Positions 8,176 through 17,307 of a stretch of 64,000 bases of DNA are shown here, piece by piece. The DNA is from Virgibacillus aidingensis (GTDB lineage: Bacteria; Bacillota; Bacilli; Bacillales; Amphibacillaceae): positions 34,932-98,931 of the forward strand of contig NZ_WIXN01000013.1 of the NCBI RefSeq assembly GCF_010994035.1. The letters run 5' to 3'. The notes under the pieces were generated by a model. That model saw nothing but the letters and a program-made list of their open reading frames with translations, was not told the DNA's origin and did no database searches. Positions within the stretch are counted from its first letter, which is position 1, and the number at the start of each line of letters is the position of its first letter. The position numbers were made by a program, and so were the translations under genes.

Positions 8176-9363
8176 ATGTTACAGCATATAAAAGTACTTG
8201 ATTTTTCGAAGCTGCTTCCCGGTCCATATGCTACGATGATGCTGGCTGATCTGGGTGCGGAAATATTGCGGGTGGAGGCCCCGAATCTACCCGACTTGAT
8301 CAGGGAAATGGATCCAAAGGACGGGGAATCCTCCGCGGCACATCAGCATTTAAACCGATCGAAAAAATCAATTACCCTGGATTTAAAAAAGAAAGAAGCA
8401 ATAGAGGTTGTAAAAGAGCTTATTCAGGAGTACGATGTGGTGCTGGAACAGTTCAGGCCTGGAGTCATGGAGCGGCTTGGTCTTGATTATGAAACGTTAA
8501 AGCGGGTGAATCCGAATATCATTTATTGCTCCCTGTCCGGATATGGGCAGACCGGACCTTACAGAGATCGTCCGGGTCATGATAATAATTATCTTTCCAT
8601 TGCAGGGATCAACGGCTATTCCGGCAGAAAACAGGAAAAGCCGGTTCCTATGGGTATTCAGATCGCCGATTTGGCAGGCGGTTCTTTACATAGTGTGATT
8701 GCAATTTTAACAGCAGTTATCCACCGGCAGCAGACAGGTGAGGGACAATACATCGATCTGAGCATGACAGACGCAGCTTTTGCACTTAACGCCATGTTTG
8801 GCCCCGGTTACATAACGAAAGGTGTCCAGCCGGAAGCAGAAAGGGCATTTTTAAATGGACAAACTCATTATGATTATTATGAAACGAAGGATGGCAGATT
8901 TTTTTCCGTCGGCAGTCTGGAACCCCAGTTCCGTCTCAGCCTCTGTGAAGCACTTGATCTGAAACATATGAAAGAAGCGGCTTTAAGTAACAGCCCTGAG
9001 CATATTGCTGCCTTCAAAGCAGCAATCAAAGAAGTCTTCCTGACAAAAAACTATGATGAATGGACGACTGTTTTTCAAGATGTGGATGCATGTGTGGAGC
9101 CGGTGCTCAGCTTTTCGGAGGCAGTAAACCATTCGCAGATCCAGGCCAGGAATATGATTACAGAAGTTCCGAAGTCCGACGGAGACATGCAGCGTCAAAT
9201 CAGTTCCCCATTTAGGTTTTCGGAATACCAGCAGAAATATAAGCATATTGGTGCAAAACGCGGTGAACATACCATTGAAATTTTGAAAAACCTTGGATGG
9301 AACGAGGATAAAATCAAAGCGATGAGTGATAAGAATGTATTTGGAGAGCTGGAAAGGAAGTGA
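8176..9363 (+). CDS. family III CoA-transferase (CaiB/BaiF type)
   Basis: A 395-residue enzyme of the family that moves CoA between carboxylic acids through an aspartyl-CoA intermediate; the nucleophile is probably D165 in MGIQIADLAGGS. It also has LLPGPYATMMLADLGAEILRVE (split: LLPGPYATMM and LGAEILRVE), SGYGQTGPYRDRPGHD and GEGQYIDLSMTDA. Some relatives are alpha-methylacyl-CoA racemases, so racemase activity is possible. ATG 8176 follows GGGGAGGAAG; the earlier GTG/ATG frame start at 8128 is unsupported. The metallo-hydrolase gene follows within a few bases, implying a shared pathway. Confidence 0.82.
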   Translation: MLQHIKVLDFSKLLPGPYATMMLADLGAEILRVEAPNLPDLIREMDPKDGESSAAHQHLNRSKKSITLDLKKKEAIEVVKELIQEYDVVLEQFRPGVMERLGLDYETLKRVNPNIIYCSLSGYGQTGPYRDRPGHDNNYLSIAGINGYSGRKQEKPVPMGIQIADLAGGSLHSVIAILTAVIHRQQTGEGQYIDLSMTDAAFALNAMFGPGYITKGVQPEAERAFLNGQTHYDYYETKDGRFFSVGSLEPQFRLSLCEALDLKHMKEAALSNSPEHIAAFKAAIKEVFLTKNYDEWTTVFQDVDACVEPVLSFSEAVNHSQIQARNMITEVPKSDGDMQRQISSPFRFSEYQQKYKHIGAKRGEHTIEILKNLGWNEDKIKAMSDKNVFGELERK

Positions 9364-9370
9364 ATACAGC

Positions 9371-10309
9371 TTGTTGGAAAAATTTGGACTGAAACAAATA
9401 AGATTAAACCTTCCGTTTCGTTTAAACCATGTTAATTGCTTCTTGGCTGAAGGCGAAAATGGCTGGAAAATAATTGATACCGGGCTGCATAACCAGGAAA
9501 CGATGGAGCGGTGGAAAAAAGAATTGGCGGGAAAAGAAGTTACGGATATTATTCTAACCCATTATCATCCAGATCATTTCGGATATGCCGGTGCGCTGCA
9601 GAAAAAGACCGGTGCCCATGTGTGGATGTCGGAAACAGATGAAAAGAATGGAAAGTTATCCTGGGAAAAAGAGGCAATAGAGGGACTGGAACAAAATTAT
9701 CGACAGGCAGGGGTTCCGGAAGATATTTCAAAAAGGATGAAAAATAATACGATGGAGTTTATTCCCCGGGTTACGCCATATCCGACGGTGAATCATTATT
9801 TGCAGGAAAAGGAGACCCTTGTACTTGGAAATAATGAATATGAGATTTTTTCTGCACCAGGTCATTCGGATGGGATGGTTGTTTTTTATAATAGGGAAAA
9901 TAATTTACTTCTTTCTGCGGACCAAATATTACCTAAGATCACACCAAATATTTCCTATTGGTTTCACGGCGATCCTAATCCGCTGAAATCCTATTTGAAT
10001 TCTTTGGACAGACTGAGTGAACTTGATGCTGAGATTGTTGTTCCTTCTCATGGGAGACCTTTTTACGGGGCAAATGATCGGATCCGGGAGATCCAGGCGC
10101 ATCATGATGACAGACTTAATGTTACGCTGGAGTTGTTGAATGAAGGAGGGACTGTTTATGATGTCTGTCAAAAAATGTTCCGAAAAACATTGACCGTACA
10201 TGAAACGCGTTTTGCCATCGGAGAAACACTCGCACATTTGGAATATTTACGCTATCAAGGGGAATGTAAGCGGGAAATGAGTGAAAAAGGCTACATATAT
10301 CACAGATAA
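9371..10309 (+). CDS. MBL-fold metallo-hydrolase
   Basis: A metallo-beta-lactamase-fold hydrolase of about 312 residues with the di-metal site THYHPDHFGYAG near residues 62-73, the distal histidine in SAPGHSDGM, an aspartate in LLSADQILP and VVPSHGRPF near the end. The upstream open frame reaches into the CoA-transferase gene. AGGAAG at 9355-9360 points to TTG 9371 (or 9374) as the start, giving a protein beginning at the LLEKFGLKQI segment. Tight coupling to the CoA-transferase suggests hydrolysis of a thioester or lactone in the same pathway (inference). Confidence 0.8.
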   Translation: MLEKFGLKQIRLNLPFRLNHVNCFLAEGENGWKIIDTGLHNQETMERWKKELAGKEVTDIILTHYHPDHFGYAGALQKKTGAHVWMSETDEKNGKLSWEKEAIEGLEQNYRQAGVPEDISKRMKNNTMEFIPRVTPYPTVNHYLQEKETLVLGNNEYEIFSAPGHSDGMVVFYNRENNLLLSADQILPKITPNISYWFHGDPNPLKSYLNSLDRLSELDAEIVVPSHGRPFYGANDRIREIQAHHDDRLNVTLELLNEGGTVYDVCQKMFRKTLTVHETRFAIGETLAHLEYLRYQGECKREMSEKGYIYHR

Positions 10310-10327
10310 AAGACAGAGAAAAACTGG

Positions 10328-11878
10328 ATGGAAATCAATGTTCCGATGGTACGAATGGGAACCCTTTTTGTGGACATACTGAAAAAGGTCTTATGCAAGG
10401 AGGTATGTTCTATTTTTAAACGAATCCATCCATGCTTTTTTCTTCTATTTATCCTGTTCACTGCACTTTTTCCTCAATTAATAGAAGCAAATCAAACAGA
10501 GGAGAGGGACTTATTGAAAGATCAATTGGATACATTTATTAATAGTGAATCTTTATTGCAGGGCGCACTAATCGGGGTAAGTATCAGGGATGCAGGAACA
10601 AATGAGAGACTGTATGAGCATTTCGCGAACACAAGGCTGCACCCGGCTTCCAATATGAAGCTATTGACAGCAGCGGCTGCTCTGGAGGTGCTGGGAGAGG
10701 GCTATTCATTTAAAACGGAAATTCATACTGACGGAAAGCAAAAGGGAAACACTCTTCAAGGCAACCTTTATCTAGTCGGAAAAGGTGATCCGACACTGCT
10801 GCCCGAAGATTTTGATACCTTTGCCGAAAAGCTGAAAATGCTTGGAATAACTACAATTGAAGGAAATGTTATCGGTGATGACAGCTGGTATGATGATGTG
10901 CGTTTGTCCACTGATATGATATGGAGTGATGAGCAGTATCATTACGGATCCCAGGTATCAGCATTAACAGCCTCCGCAGACTATGATTATGATTCAGGGT
11001 CTGTCATTATAGAAATCGAACCTGGAGCAGAGGGACAGCCGCCCAATGTATATATACGGCCTGAGACAGATTATGTCACCGTTATAAACGAAGCAGTCAC
11101 CGGTTCGAATGGAGGAGAAGAGGAAATTACGGTTACCCGCCGGCATGCGGAAAATACCATCATGGTAGAAGGCACGATTCCTGCCGGCTCAGAACAGGTG
11201 GAGGAGCGAATGAGTGTGTGGGACCCGACTGGATATGCCTTGGCTCTTTTTCGGCAGGCACTTGGAAGAAACGGCATAACTATAGGTGGGGATATATATG
11301 CAGAAGCAGCACCCAAGGATACAGAGATACTCCTGGAGCATTCTTCCACCCCGCTGGAAAAACTGCTCATACCTTTTATGAAATTAAGCAATAATGGAAT
11401 AGGTGAAGTTTTAGTAAAGGAAATGGGGAAACAGGTTTACGGTGAGGGAAGCTGGGAAAAAGGGCTGGATGTGATGGAAGAGGTACTGCCAAAATTCGAT
11501 ATGGATACAGACACCATGTCATTAAAGGATGGCTCCGGTATTTCGCATAATAATCTCATCCCCGCCAATGAAATTTCCAATCTTTTGTATGCGGCTCAAA
11601 ACGAAGAGTGGTTCAGCATATTTCTTAATTCCCTGCCTCATGCCGGCAAGCAAGAACGCATGATTGGCGGTACATTGCATGAAAGAATGCACGGGCTAAA
11701 TGTGCAGGCGAAAACAGGGACCATCAACGGTGTAACAACGCTGTCGGGTTATTTGGAAACAAGCAAAGGCAAGAAATTAATTTTCTCCATAATGATTAAT
11801 AATTTACTGGATGATTTAGAGGATGAAGGAAAGGAACTGGAAGACAGGATCGTGGAGATCATTACAAATTATGGATAA
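10328..11878 (+). CDS. dacC: D-alanyl-D-alanine carboxypeptidase/endopeptidase (DacC, class C PBP4 type)
   Basis: A secreted penicillin-binding peptidase that trims peptidoglycan stem peptides. The catalytic serine is in PASNMK (SxxK), the second motif is SNN in MKLSNNG, and the third is KTG in QAKTGTING. Sequence and length agree with B. subtilis DacC. A hydrophobic signal (FFLLFILFTALF) lies about 36-48 residues after the first ATG, too far in for a normal signal peptide. The only good ribosome site, AAGGAGG at 10397-10403, is eight bases before an in-frame ATT at 10412, so the real start may be that ATT; coordinates give the longest ATG form. Confidence 0.88.
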   Translation: MEINVPMVRMGTLFVDILKKVLCKEVCSIFKRIHPCFFLLFILFTALFPQLIEANQTEERDLLKDQLDTFINSESLLQGALIGVSIRDAGTNERLYEHFANTRLHPASNMKLLTAAAALEVLGEGYSFKTEIHTDGKQKGNTLQGNLYLVGKGDPTLLPEDFDTFAEKLKMLGITTIEGNVIGDDSWYDDVRLSTDMIWSDEQYHYGSQVSALTASADYDYDSGSVIIEIEPGAEGQPPNVYIRPETDYVTVINEAVTGSNGGEEEITVTRRHAENTIMVEGTIPAGSEQVEERMSVWDPTGYALALFRQALGRNGITIGGDIYAEAAPKDTEILLEHSSTPLEKLLIPFMKLSNNGIGEVLVKEMGKQVYGEGSWEKGLDVMEEVLPKFDMDTDTMSLKDGSGISHNNLIPANEISNLLYAAQNEEWFSIFLNSLPHAGKQERMIGGTLHERMHGLNVQAKTGTINGVTTLSGYLETSKGKKLIFSIMINNLLDDLEDEGKELEDRIVEIITNYG

Positions 11879-11890
11879 AAAGGGACAATC

Positions 11891-11928
11891 AGGACTTTTC
11901 TGGCCATTTTGGCTGAAGAGTCCTTTTT
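11891..11928 (+). terminator. terminator after dacC
   Basis: AGGACT (11891-11896) pairs with AGTCCT (11919-11924), with further pairing inside (TTC/GAA), followed by TTTT. Confidence 0.75.
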
Positions 11929-11979
11929 ACTGGCACATTTTTATTTTAAAAAAATATGTCATTATTCCTCATTTGCCTA

Positions 11980-12135
11980 TTGACATGTTCATTATTAAGA
12001 ACTAAACTAGTAGTGAATTTCAGTTGGAGGTATAGATTTCTTAATAATTTCGTTCTCTATAATGAATTGAATGAGTATTAGTTATGCTCCACTTGGGCAG
12101 CCGTGCCTGCGACAATCAATGAACAGCCATTGATT
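11980..12135 (+). promoter_or_regulatory. promoter and structured leader before the SinR-like gene
   Basis: The 426 bases between dacC and the regulator contain no ORF but do hold signals. A promoter TTGACA (11980-11985) with a 17-base spacer and TAAACT (12003-12008) leads into a perfect 11-base inverted repeat, ATTATTAAGAA (11991-12001) and TTCTTAATAAT (12038-12048). A GTTCTCT at 12052-12058 matches the SinR operator core GTTCTYT (from memory). A perfect hairpin follows, AATCAATG-6-CATTGATT (12114-12135). Autoregulation is plausible. Confidence 0.45.
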
Positions 12136-12304
12136 ATATCCCGCTAATAATAAAGCAGTAAAATCCGTATGGAATTTTAGAAAAGTTTTCATGAATTAAG
12201 TGTTTTCGGGAAAAAATAATAAAGACTTAAATTTCTTTTTGGATTTTCTCGTCGGTTCAGCAGTGTCCGAAGCCATTAGAAAATTAAAAAACGAGGTATA
12301 AATT

Positions 12305-12646
12305 ATGATAGGGAAAAATATAAAAAAAATCCGGGAACAAAAAGGGCTCACCTTATCAGAGTGTGCGCAGCGGGCAAACATTTCAAAATCATATTTAAGC
12401 AATATTGAACGAAATTTGAATCAGAACCCTTCCATTCATATTTTGGAAAAAATAGCAGAGGTCCTGGAAGTGGACATTGGCATGCTGATTGACATGCAAT
12501 CTGAAAGTCAGGTGCTGTCTGATCCAGAGTGGATAGAATTTATCAAAGAATTAAAGAAGTCCGGAGTGGAAAAGGATGAGCTGCAGGAATTAAAGAAAGT
12601 CATCGAATTTGCTAAATGGCAAAATGAGCAAAAGGATAAAGATTGA
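12305..12646 (+). CDS. SinR-like XRE-family transcriptional regulator
   Basis: A 113-residue repressor with an N-terminal helix-turn-helix (residues about 5-58; LTLSECAQRANISKSYLSNIER) and a C-terminal Sin dimerisation domain (DPEWIEFIKELKKSGVEK onward, about residues 73-107), as in B. subtilis SinR, which represses biofilm matrix genes. No sinI antagonist is adjacent: upstream is dacC and downstream a convergent small gene. It could be SinR, SlrR or a paralogue with another target. ATG 12305 follows an ACGAGGT ribosome site. Confidence 0.82.
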   Translation: MIGKNIKKIREQKGLTLSECAQRANISKSYLSNIERNLNQNPSIHILEKIAEVLEVDIGMLIDMQSESQVLSDPEWIEFIKELKKSGVEKDELQELKKVIEFAKWQNEQKDKD

Positions 12647-12705
12647 CGTTGTGATAAATGAACAAAGGCATCCGCTCATAAAAGCGAATGCCGTGACAGT
12701 TGCTG

Positions 12706-12948
12706 TTAGCTCATACCGTATGGTCCAAGCTGTTGAGACTGGGAATGTTGTTGTGCTCCAGCGTTATTGTTATTCATCTGAGCCTGCTGTTGCCCACCGC
12801 CGTTATTGCCGCTCATTTGGGCGACCAACGGGATCATTTGCTGCATGGTTTGCCCTAAATTCCGGTTGTTACTCGTCATCGTATAAAACGTAGCTGCTCC
12901 GACACCGACAGATGCAATGAGAGGTATCCACACTCCATTTTTCTGCAT
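12706..12948 (-). CDS. small Gln/Asn-rich protein with N-terminal hydrophobic segment
   Basis: An 80-residue protein of unknown function. The first 25 residues (MQKNGVWIPLIASVGVGAATF) are hydrophobic and could anchor it in the membrane; the second half is dominated by Gln, Asn and Gly (GNNGGGQQQAQMNNNN). ATG 12948 follows AAAGGATGG; the longer open frame reaching 13074 runs into the flavoprotein gene and is not supported. It lies 110 bases after the ytfP-like gene on the same strand and may share its transcript. Confidence 0.65.
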   Translation of the reverse strand: MQKNGVWIPLIASVGVGAATFYTMTSNNRNLGQTMQQMIPLVAQMSGNNGGGQQQAQMNNNNAGAQQHSQSQQLGPYGMS

Positions 12949-13058
12949 ACAACGCCATCCTTTCCATGATCCAAATTTAAAAGCTCGGACAGTCATAGCT
13001 TGCTGCAAAAATAGGGAAACATGTGAGGTATCATCTGCCAGCGGGAAAGCAGAATGAA

Positions 13059-14321
13059 TTATCCGGTGTTCCATTTCGATGCTGCGTTAGTACCGGCCAA
13101 TCTTCCGGTTACTAAAGCTGACGTAATATTGTATCCCCCTGTATAGCCGTGAATGTCAAGGATTTCACCACAAAAGTACAGCCGCGGCATTATTTTGGAT
13201 TGCATTGTATTTGGTACAATTTCTTTAATTGACACACCGCCGCCGGTTACAAATGCCTTTTCTATTGGCTGGGAACCGCGAACATGGAAGGTAAACCTTT
13301 TTAAGCTGCCGGCGATGGAACGTATGGTTTCCCTGGAAACAGTACCAGCCTTTTGTTCCTCCTCTACATCATTTATTTGGAGGATATATAAAAGCATTCG
13401 TTCAGGCACGAGGCCTTTCAGCAGATTTTTCAATGATTTTTTAGGCTGGCGGTAGACAATTTCCTGAATTCGAGTGATTAAGGCATCTTCCTTTTCATCC
13501 GGCAAGATATCCAGCATCATTTTTACTTCTTCTTTCCCTTTCATGAACTCTTTTACGGCAAACTGGGAGCATCGCAATACAGCTGGCCCGGAGACCCCGA
13601 AATGGGTAAAGATCATATCCATGCGGTGGGTGATGATAGGTTTATTTTTTTGATTGATTACTGACAGTGCCACATCGCGTAAAGAGAGTCCCTGTAAATC
13701 TTTTCTTTGAATAAACTTCTCCTTTGAAATGAGCGGCACTTCGGTTGGGTATAACTCGGTAATGGTATGGCCTGCTTTTTTGGCCCATGCGTAGCCATCC
13801 CCGGTAGATCCAGTATGCGGCACAGCTTTTCCCCCTGCTGCAATGACAATTGCTTTTGTGTTTATTTTTTCTTTAGTGGAAAGTATCACAGTATGAACAT
13901 GTTGGTTATAGTGCACAGCTTCCACCTTTGTATTCATTTGCACTGTTACCAGAAGTTGATCCAGCCTGTGTATCAACGCATCAACGACAGATTTTGCCGA
14001 ATTGGAAACAGGAAACATGCGTCCGTGGTCTTCTTCCTTCAGCTCTACACCTAAATCTTCAAAAAAGGCAATAATATCTTCATTATTGAACACGGAAAAA
14101 GCACTGTATAAAAACCGGCCATTTCCAGGTATGTGCTTGATAATTTCGTCCTCGGGAAGACGGTTTGTCACGTTGCACCTGCCGCCTCCGGATATGGCAA
14201 GCTTTTTGCCAAGCTTTTTTCCTTTTTCCAATAGCAATGTGTTCGCACCATGCTCTGCTGCAGCAATGGCTGCCATTAATCCGGATGGTCCCCCGCCAAT
14301 GACAACGACATCATATTCCAT
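13059..14321 (-). CDS. ytfP: FAD-dependent oxidoreductase of the HI0933/BaiN family (YtfP)
   Basis: A 420-residue flavoprotein: N-terminal dinucleotide-binding motif [21 protein letters not shown] (split: [10 protein letters not shown]), the family signature [15 protein letters not shown], a middle domain, and the C-terminal FAD contact [14 protein letters not shown]. The reaction in Bacillus is uncertain; relatives in gut bacteria reduce bile-acid intermediates. ATG 14321 follows CAGGAGGAAGAG. It sits next to ytgP as in B. subtilis, though separated here by two repeat arrays. Confidence 0.85.
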   Translation of the reverse strand: MEYDVVVIGGGPSGLMAAIAAAEHGANTLLLEKGKKLGKKLAISGGGRCNVTNRLPEDEIIKHIPGNGRFLYSAFSVFNNEDIIAFFEDLGVELKEEDHGRMFPVSNSAKSVVDALIHRLDQLLVTVQMNTKVEAVHYNQHVHTVILSTKEKINTKAIVIAAGGKAVPHTGSTGDGYAWAKKAGHTITELYPTEVPLISKEKFIQRKDLQGLSLRDVALSVINQKNKPIITHRMDMIFTHFGVSGPAVLRCSQFAVKEFMKGKEEVKMMLDILPDEKEDALITRIQEIVYRQPKKSLKNLLKGLVPERMLLYILQINDVEEEQKAGTVSRETIRSIAGSLKRFTFHVRGSQPIEKAFVTGGGVSIKEIVPNTMQSKIMPRLYFCGEILDIHGYTGGYNITSALVTGRLAGTNAASKWNTG

Positions 14322-14442
14322 GGACTCTTCCTCCTGTAAAACTTATTGTTCCTGTATCTTATCATTTCCTTATAAGCAAGGCTATTAAGAAGTGGAATTA
14401 TTGGTTATTTCTTTTTCTGAAGGGAAAATGTATGGTATGTAA

Positions 14443-15100
14443 GTTGCCAGAAAGGCGTGATGAGTGGACGATTGAGGTAAAAATCTTCTTATTCGTTGCC
14501 AGGTAATGCTGATGAGTGGACGAATGCCGTAAGAATCCTTTCGTTCGTTGCCAGAAAGCTGGGATGAGTGGACGAATGCCGTAAAAATCTCCTCGCTCGT
14601 TGCCAGATAGCTGGGATGAGTGAACGAATAATGTAAAAATCCTCTCGTTCGTTGGCAGATAGCTGGGATGAGTGGACGAATGACGTAAGAATCTCCTCAT
14701 TCGTTGTCAGATAGGCGTGATGAGTGGACGAATAACGTAAAAATCTCCTCATTCGTTGCCAGAAAGGCGTGATGAGTGGACGATTGAGGTAAAAATCCTC
14801 TCATTCGTTGCCAGATAAACGTGATGAGTGGATGAATGAGGTAAAAATCCACTCGTTCGTTGCCAGAAAGGCGTGATGAGTGGACGAATGAGGTAAAAAT
14901 CCTCTCATTCCTTGCCAGATCATGCTGATGAGTGGATGAATGAGGTAAAAATCCACTCGTTCATTGCCAGATCATGCTGATGAGTGGACGAATGACGTAA
15001 AAATCTTCTTATTCGTTGCCAGATAAAGCTGATGAGTGAACGAAATGCCGTAAAAATCTCTTCATTCGTTGCCAGGAAGCGCGATGAGTGAACGAATACG
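14443..15100. repeat. tandem array, about 13 copies of a 52-bp palindromic unit
   Basis: Units begin GATGAGTGGACGAATG and end with GTTGCCAGA plus six variable bases; starts of copies 1 and 13 are at 14459 and 15083, giving an average of 52.0 bp. Within each unit CGAATGAG pairs with CTCATTCG across the conserved core GTAAAAATC. Because 52 is not a multiple of three, the minus-strand ORFs crossing it change frame every copy, which argues against coding. The whole unit repeats, with no unique spacers, so it is not CRISPR. It fills most of the ytfP-ytgP interval. Confidence 0.92.
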
Positions 15101-15313
15101 CATGCTGCCTGATCCTTAATGGCAACAAAAGAACCGTCCTGGTGTTTCACGTGTTGTATTTAAATAAGATGTGATAAAATAAGACAAGGTATTTGTTTTT
15201 TCATGTTAGAAGTAAAATTCAGGGCTAAAAAGTCGATTTGAAAAGCTAAAAGTCTTAAGTATAAGTAAAACTAACGCATGTAAGCTCTTAGAAAATCGCT
15301 CTCCTGAGCGAGC

Positions 15314-15480
15314 AAACGCTTTTGGTGGGACGAGGAACCCCTGTCCCGCAGTCCCAAACGCTTTTGGTGGGACGAGGAACCTCTGTCCCGCAGTCCCAAA
15401 CGCTTTTGGTGGGACGAGGAACCCCTGTTCCCGCAGTCCCAAACGCCTTTGGCGGGACGAGGAACTCTAGTCCTGCGGAA
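15314..15480. repeat. tandem array, about four copies of a 42-bp GC-rich unit
   Basis: Copies start at 15314, 15356, 15398 and 15441, each beginning AAACGCTTTTGGTGGGACGA and ending CAGTCCC. TTTGGTGGGAC pairs with GTCCCAAA of the same unit/next boundary, giving a hairpin. The third copy has one extra base. Both strands are open because 42 is divisible by three, but there is no ribosome site and copy 3 breaks the frame. The units are richer in G+C than the flanks and are related to the doublet at 54058-54135. Confidence 0.9.
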
Positions 15481-15675
15481 CGAGGAACTGCAGTTTTCAG
15501 TCATCTTGTAAATGGCGTGAATCGTATACATAAAAGGTTTAGGTGGATCACAAGGACCATTAGTTTATTTAAACTAAAAGGCGGGCGAATGCGGGTTTTT
15601 CCAGGCTGAAGCTATTTTTACATACAGGCATACTTAACCAAACAAACGTATAAATAGAAAATTGCGGGTGAAATA

Positions 15676-17295
15676 ATGTCGAATATTATGAGAGGCACCA
15701 TGCTTTTGACAGGTGCGTCATTTTTATCAAAATTTCTGGGGATGATTTATGTCATTCCTTTTCATCATCTTGTGGGTCCGGCCGGAGGTGCATTATTCCA
15801 ATTAGGCTATACGCCATACAGTATATTTATCAGTTTATCAACCATTGGCGTACCGATGGCTGTATCGAAATTTGTATCCAAGTACAACTCCCTCGGTGAT
15901 TATGAAACCGGTATGCGCATGTTTAAAGCCGGGCTGGCATTAATGAGTATTACTGGTGTGCTGGCATTCTTGGCTCTTTTTTTTAGTGCAGAGTTTCTAG
16001 CCGGTCAAATGATTACCAGTGATGACCCGGATAGCATTACGGTGGCGGATGTTACATTTGTCATTCGGACGGTCAGTGTCGCACTGCTTGTAATTCCTGC
16101 CATGAGTATTGCCCGGGGGTTTTTTCAGGGACATCAGTCATTTGGACCCACATCGGTATCCCAGGTTATTGAGCAGATTGTACGGATTGCCTTTGTATTA
16201 GGTGGATCGTTTGTAATTATTCGTCTTTTAAGCGGTACAGTAACAGCCGCGGTCGGATTTTCCACGTTCGCGGCGTTTCTCGGAGCTTTGGCGTCCTGTG
16301 CGGTATTATATACTTACTGGAGGAAACGCAGGCCGTATATTAACAGGCAGAGACAGCAACAGACATATACCCATGACATGCCAACCGGGGATTTATTTAA
16401 AGAACTGTTTCGCTATGCCGGACCATTTGTATTTGTCGGCCTTGCTATTCCGTTGTATCAATTAACGGATCAATTCACATTTGAAAGGGCCATGGTTGCG
16501 ATCGGGCAAGAGGAAATTTGGGCTGAAGCATTTGCAACGATTAATTTTTACGGTCATAAGCTTGCAATTATTCCAGTCACATTGGCTACTGGATTATCCA
16601 TCGCAGCTATGCCTGCTTTGACAAAATCATTTTTTGCAAATGATAAAACACTTGTGGCAAAGCAAATTAACCAGGCATTTCAGGCGATCCTGGTGCTGAT
16701 TATTCCGGCCGTGGTTGGCTTATCATTGCTGTCCCACGAAGCTTACGGGGCATTATACGGCATGGAAAATTTAGAAATAACCGGAAATTTGCTTGCCTGG
16801 TATGCACCCGTTGCTTTGTTTTTTGCATTGTTTACTGTCTCTTCTGCAGTACTGCAGGGGATTAATGAGCAGCGGTATGCTGTCTACAGTTTGGCAGCAG
16901 GATTACTTTTAAAAGTTTTGCTGAATATTCAGCTCATCCATATGTTCGGGGCAAAAGGAGCTATTTTTGGAACTGCGCTTGCTGCTGTAACCTCTGTTGT
17001 ACTAAATTTATGGCGGATTAAAGCTGCGATTGATTTTTCTTATAAAAAGATCTTTAAACGTACCATGCTCGTTGGTATATTTGTTGTGATAATGTCAGCT
17101 GCCGTTTTGATATTAAAACTTGTTTTCGGCTTGTTTATTCCTTATGAAGAAACGCGATGGGGAGCAATTATTATGCTAACTATCGGTGTCCTTGGCGGTG
17201 CGTTCATTTATTTATGGTTCGCTTATCATTCCACATTGCTGGAGCGGGTGCTGGGAAGCAGAATCAAAGTATTGGATCGTATTTTCGGAAGATAG
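15676..17295 (+). CDS. ytgP: MOP-superfamily lipid flippase (YtgP, MurJ-like)
   Basis: A 539-residue polytopic membrane protein of the polysaccharide_synt/MVF group with about 14 hydrophobic helices. Marks include the N-terminal GTMLLTGASFLSKFLGMIYVIPFH region (FLSKFLGMIYVIPF), PMAVSKFVSKYN and ARGFFQGHQSFGPTSVSQVIEQ. The B. subtilis homologue is a candidate lipid II flippase for peptidoglycan synthesis. ATG 15676 is preceded by GCGGGTGAAATA. The pseudouridine synthase gene begins 12 bases after its stop, as in B. subtilis. Confidence 0.87.
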   Translation: MSNIMRGTMLLTGASFLSKFLGMIYVIPFHHLVGPAGGALFQLGYTPYSIFISLSTIGVPMAVSKFVSKYNSLGDYETGMRMFKAGLALMSITGVLAFLALFFSAEFLAGQMITSDDPDSITVADVTFVIRTVSVALLVIPAMSIARGFFQGHQSFGPTSVSQVIEQIVRIAFVLGGSFVIIRLLSGTVTAAVGFSTFAAFLGALASCAVLYTYWRKRRPYINRQRQQQTYTHDMPTGDLFKELFRYAGPFVFVGLAIPLYQLTDQFTFERAMVAIGQEEIWAEAFATINFYGHKLAIIPVTLATGLSIAAMPALTKSFFANDKTLVAKQINQAFQAILVLIIPAVVGLSLLSHEAYGALYGMENLEITGNLLAWYAPVALFFALFTVSSAVLQGINEQRYAVYSLAAGLLLKVLLNIQLIHMFGAKGAIFGTALAAVTSVVLNLWRIKAAIDFSYKKIFKRTMLVGIFVVIMSAAVLILKLVFGLFIPYEETRWGAIIMLTIGVLGGAFIYLWFAYHSTLLERVLGSRIKVLDRIFGR

Positions 17296-17307
17296 GAGTG
17301 GGTGAAG

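Noticed and set aside
12609..12893. 94-codon ORF after the SinR-like gene
   Set aside because: It is the antisense of the Gln/Asn-rich gene and begins inside the sinR-like gene without a ribosome site.
14443..15100. CRISPR array
   Set aside because: The entire 52-bp unit repeats with no unique spacers, and no cas gene is present.
14398..15150. Minus-strand ORFs of 76-100 codons with HSSTHPSFLATNE-like repeats
   Set aside because: They lie wholly in the 52-bp array; the period shifts the frame each copy, there is no ribosome site, and the similarity is a by-product of the DNA repeat.
15206..15609. ORFs on both strands over the 42-bp array (VGRGTPVPQSQT and LVPPKAFGTAGQ repeats)
   Set aside because: Open only because 42 is divisible by three; no ribosome site, and the extra base in copy 3 breaks the repeat frame.
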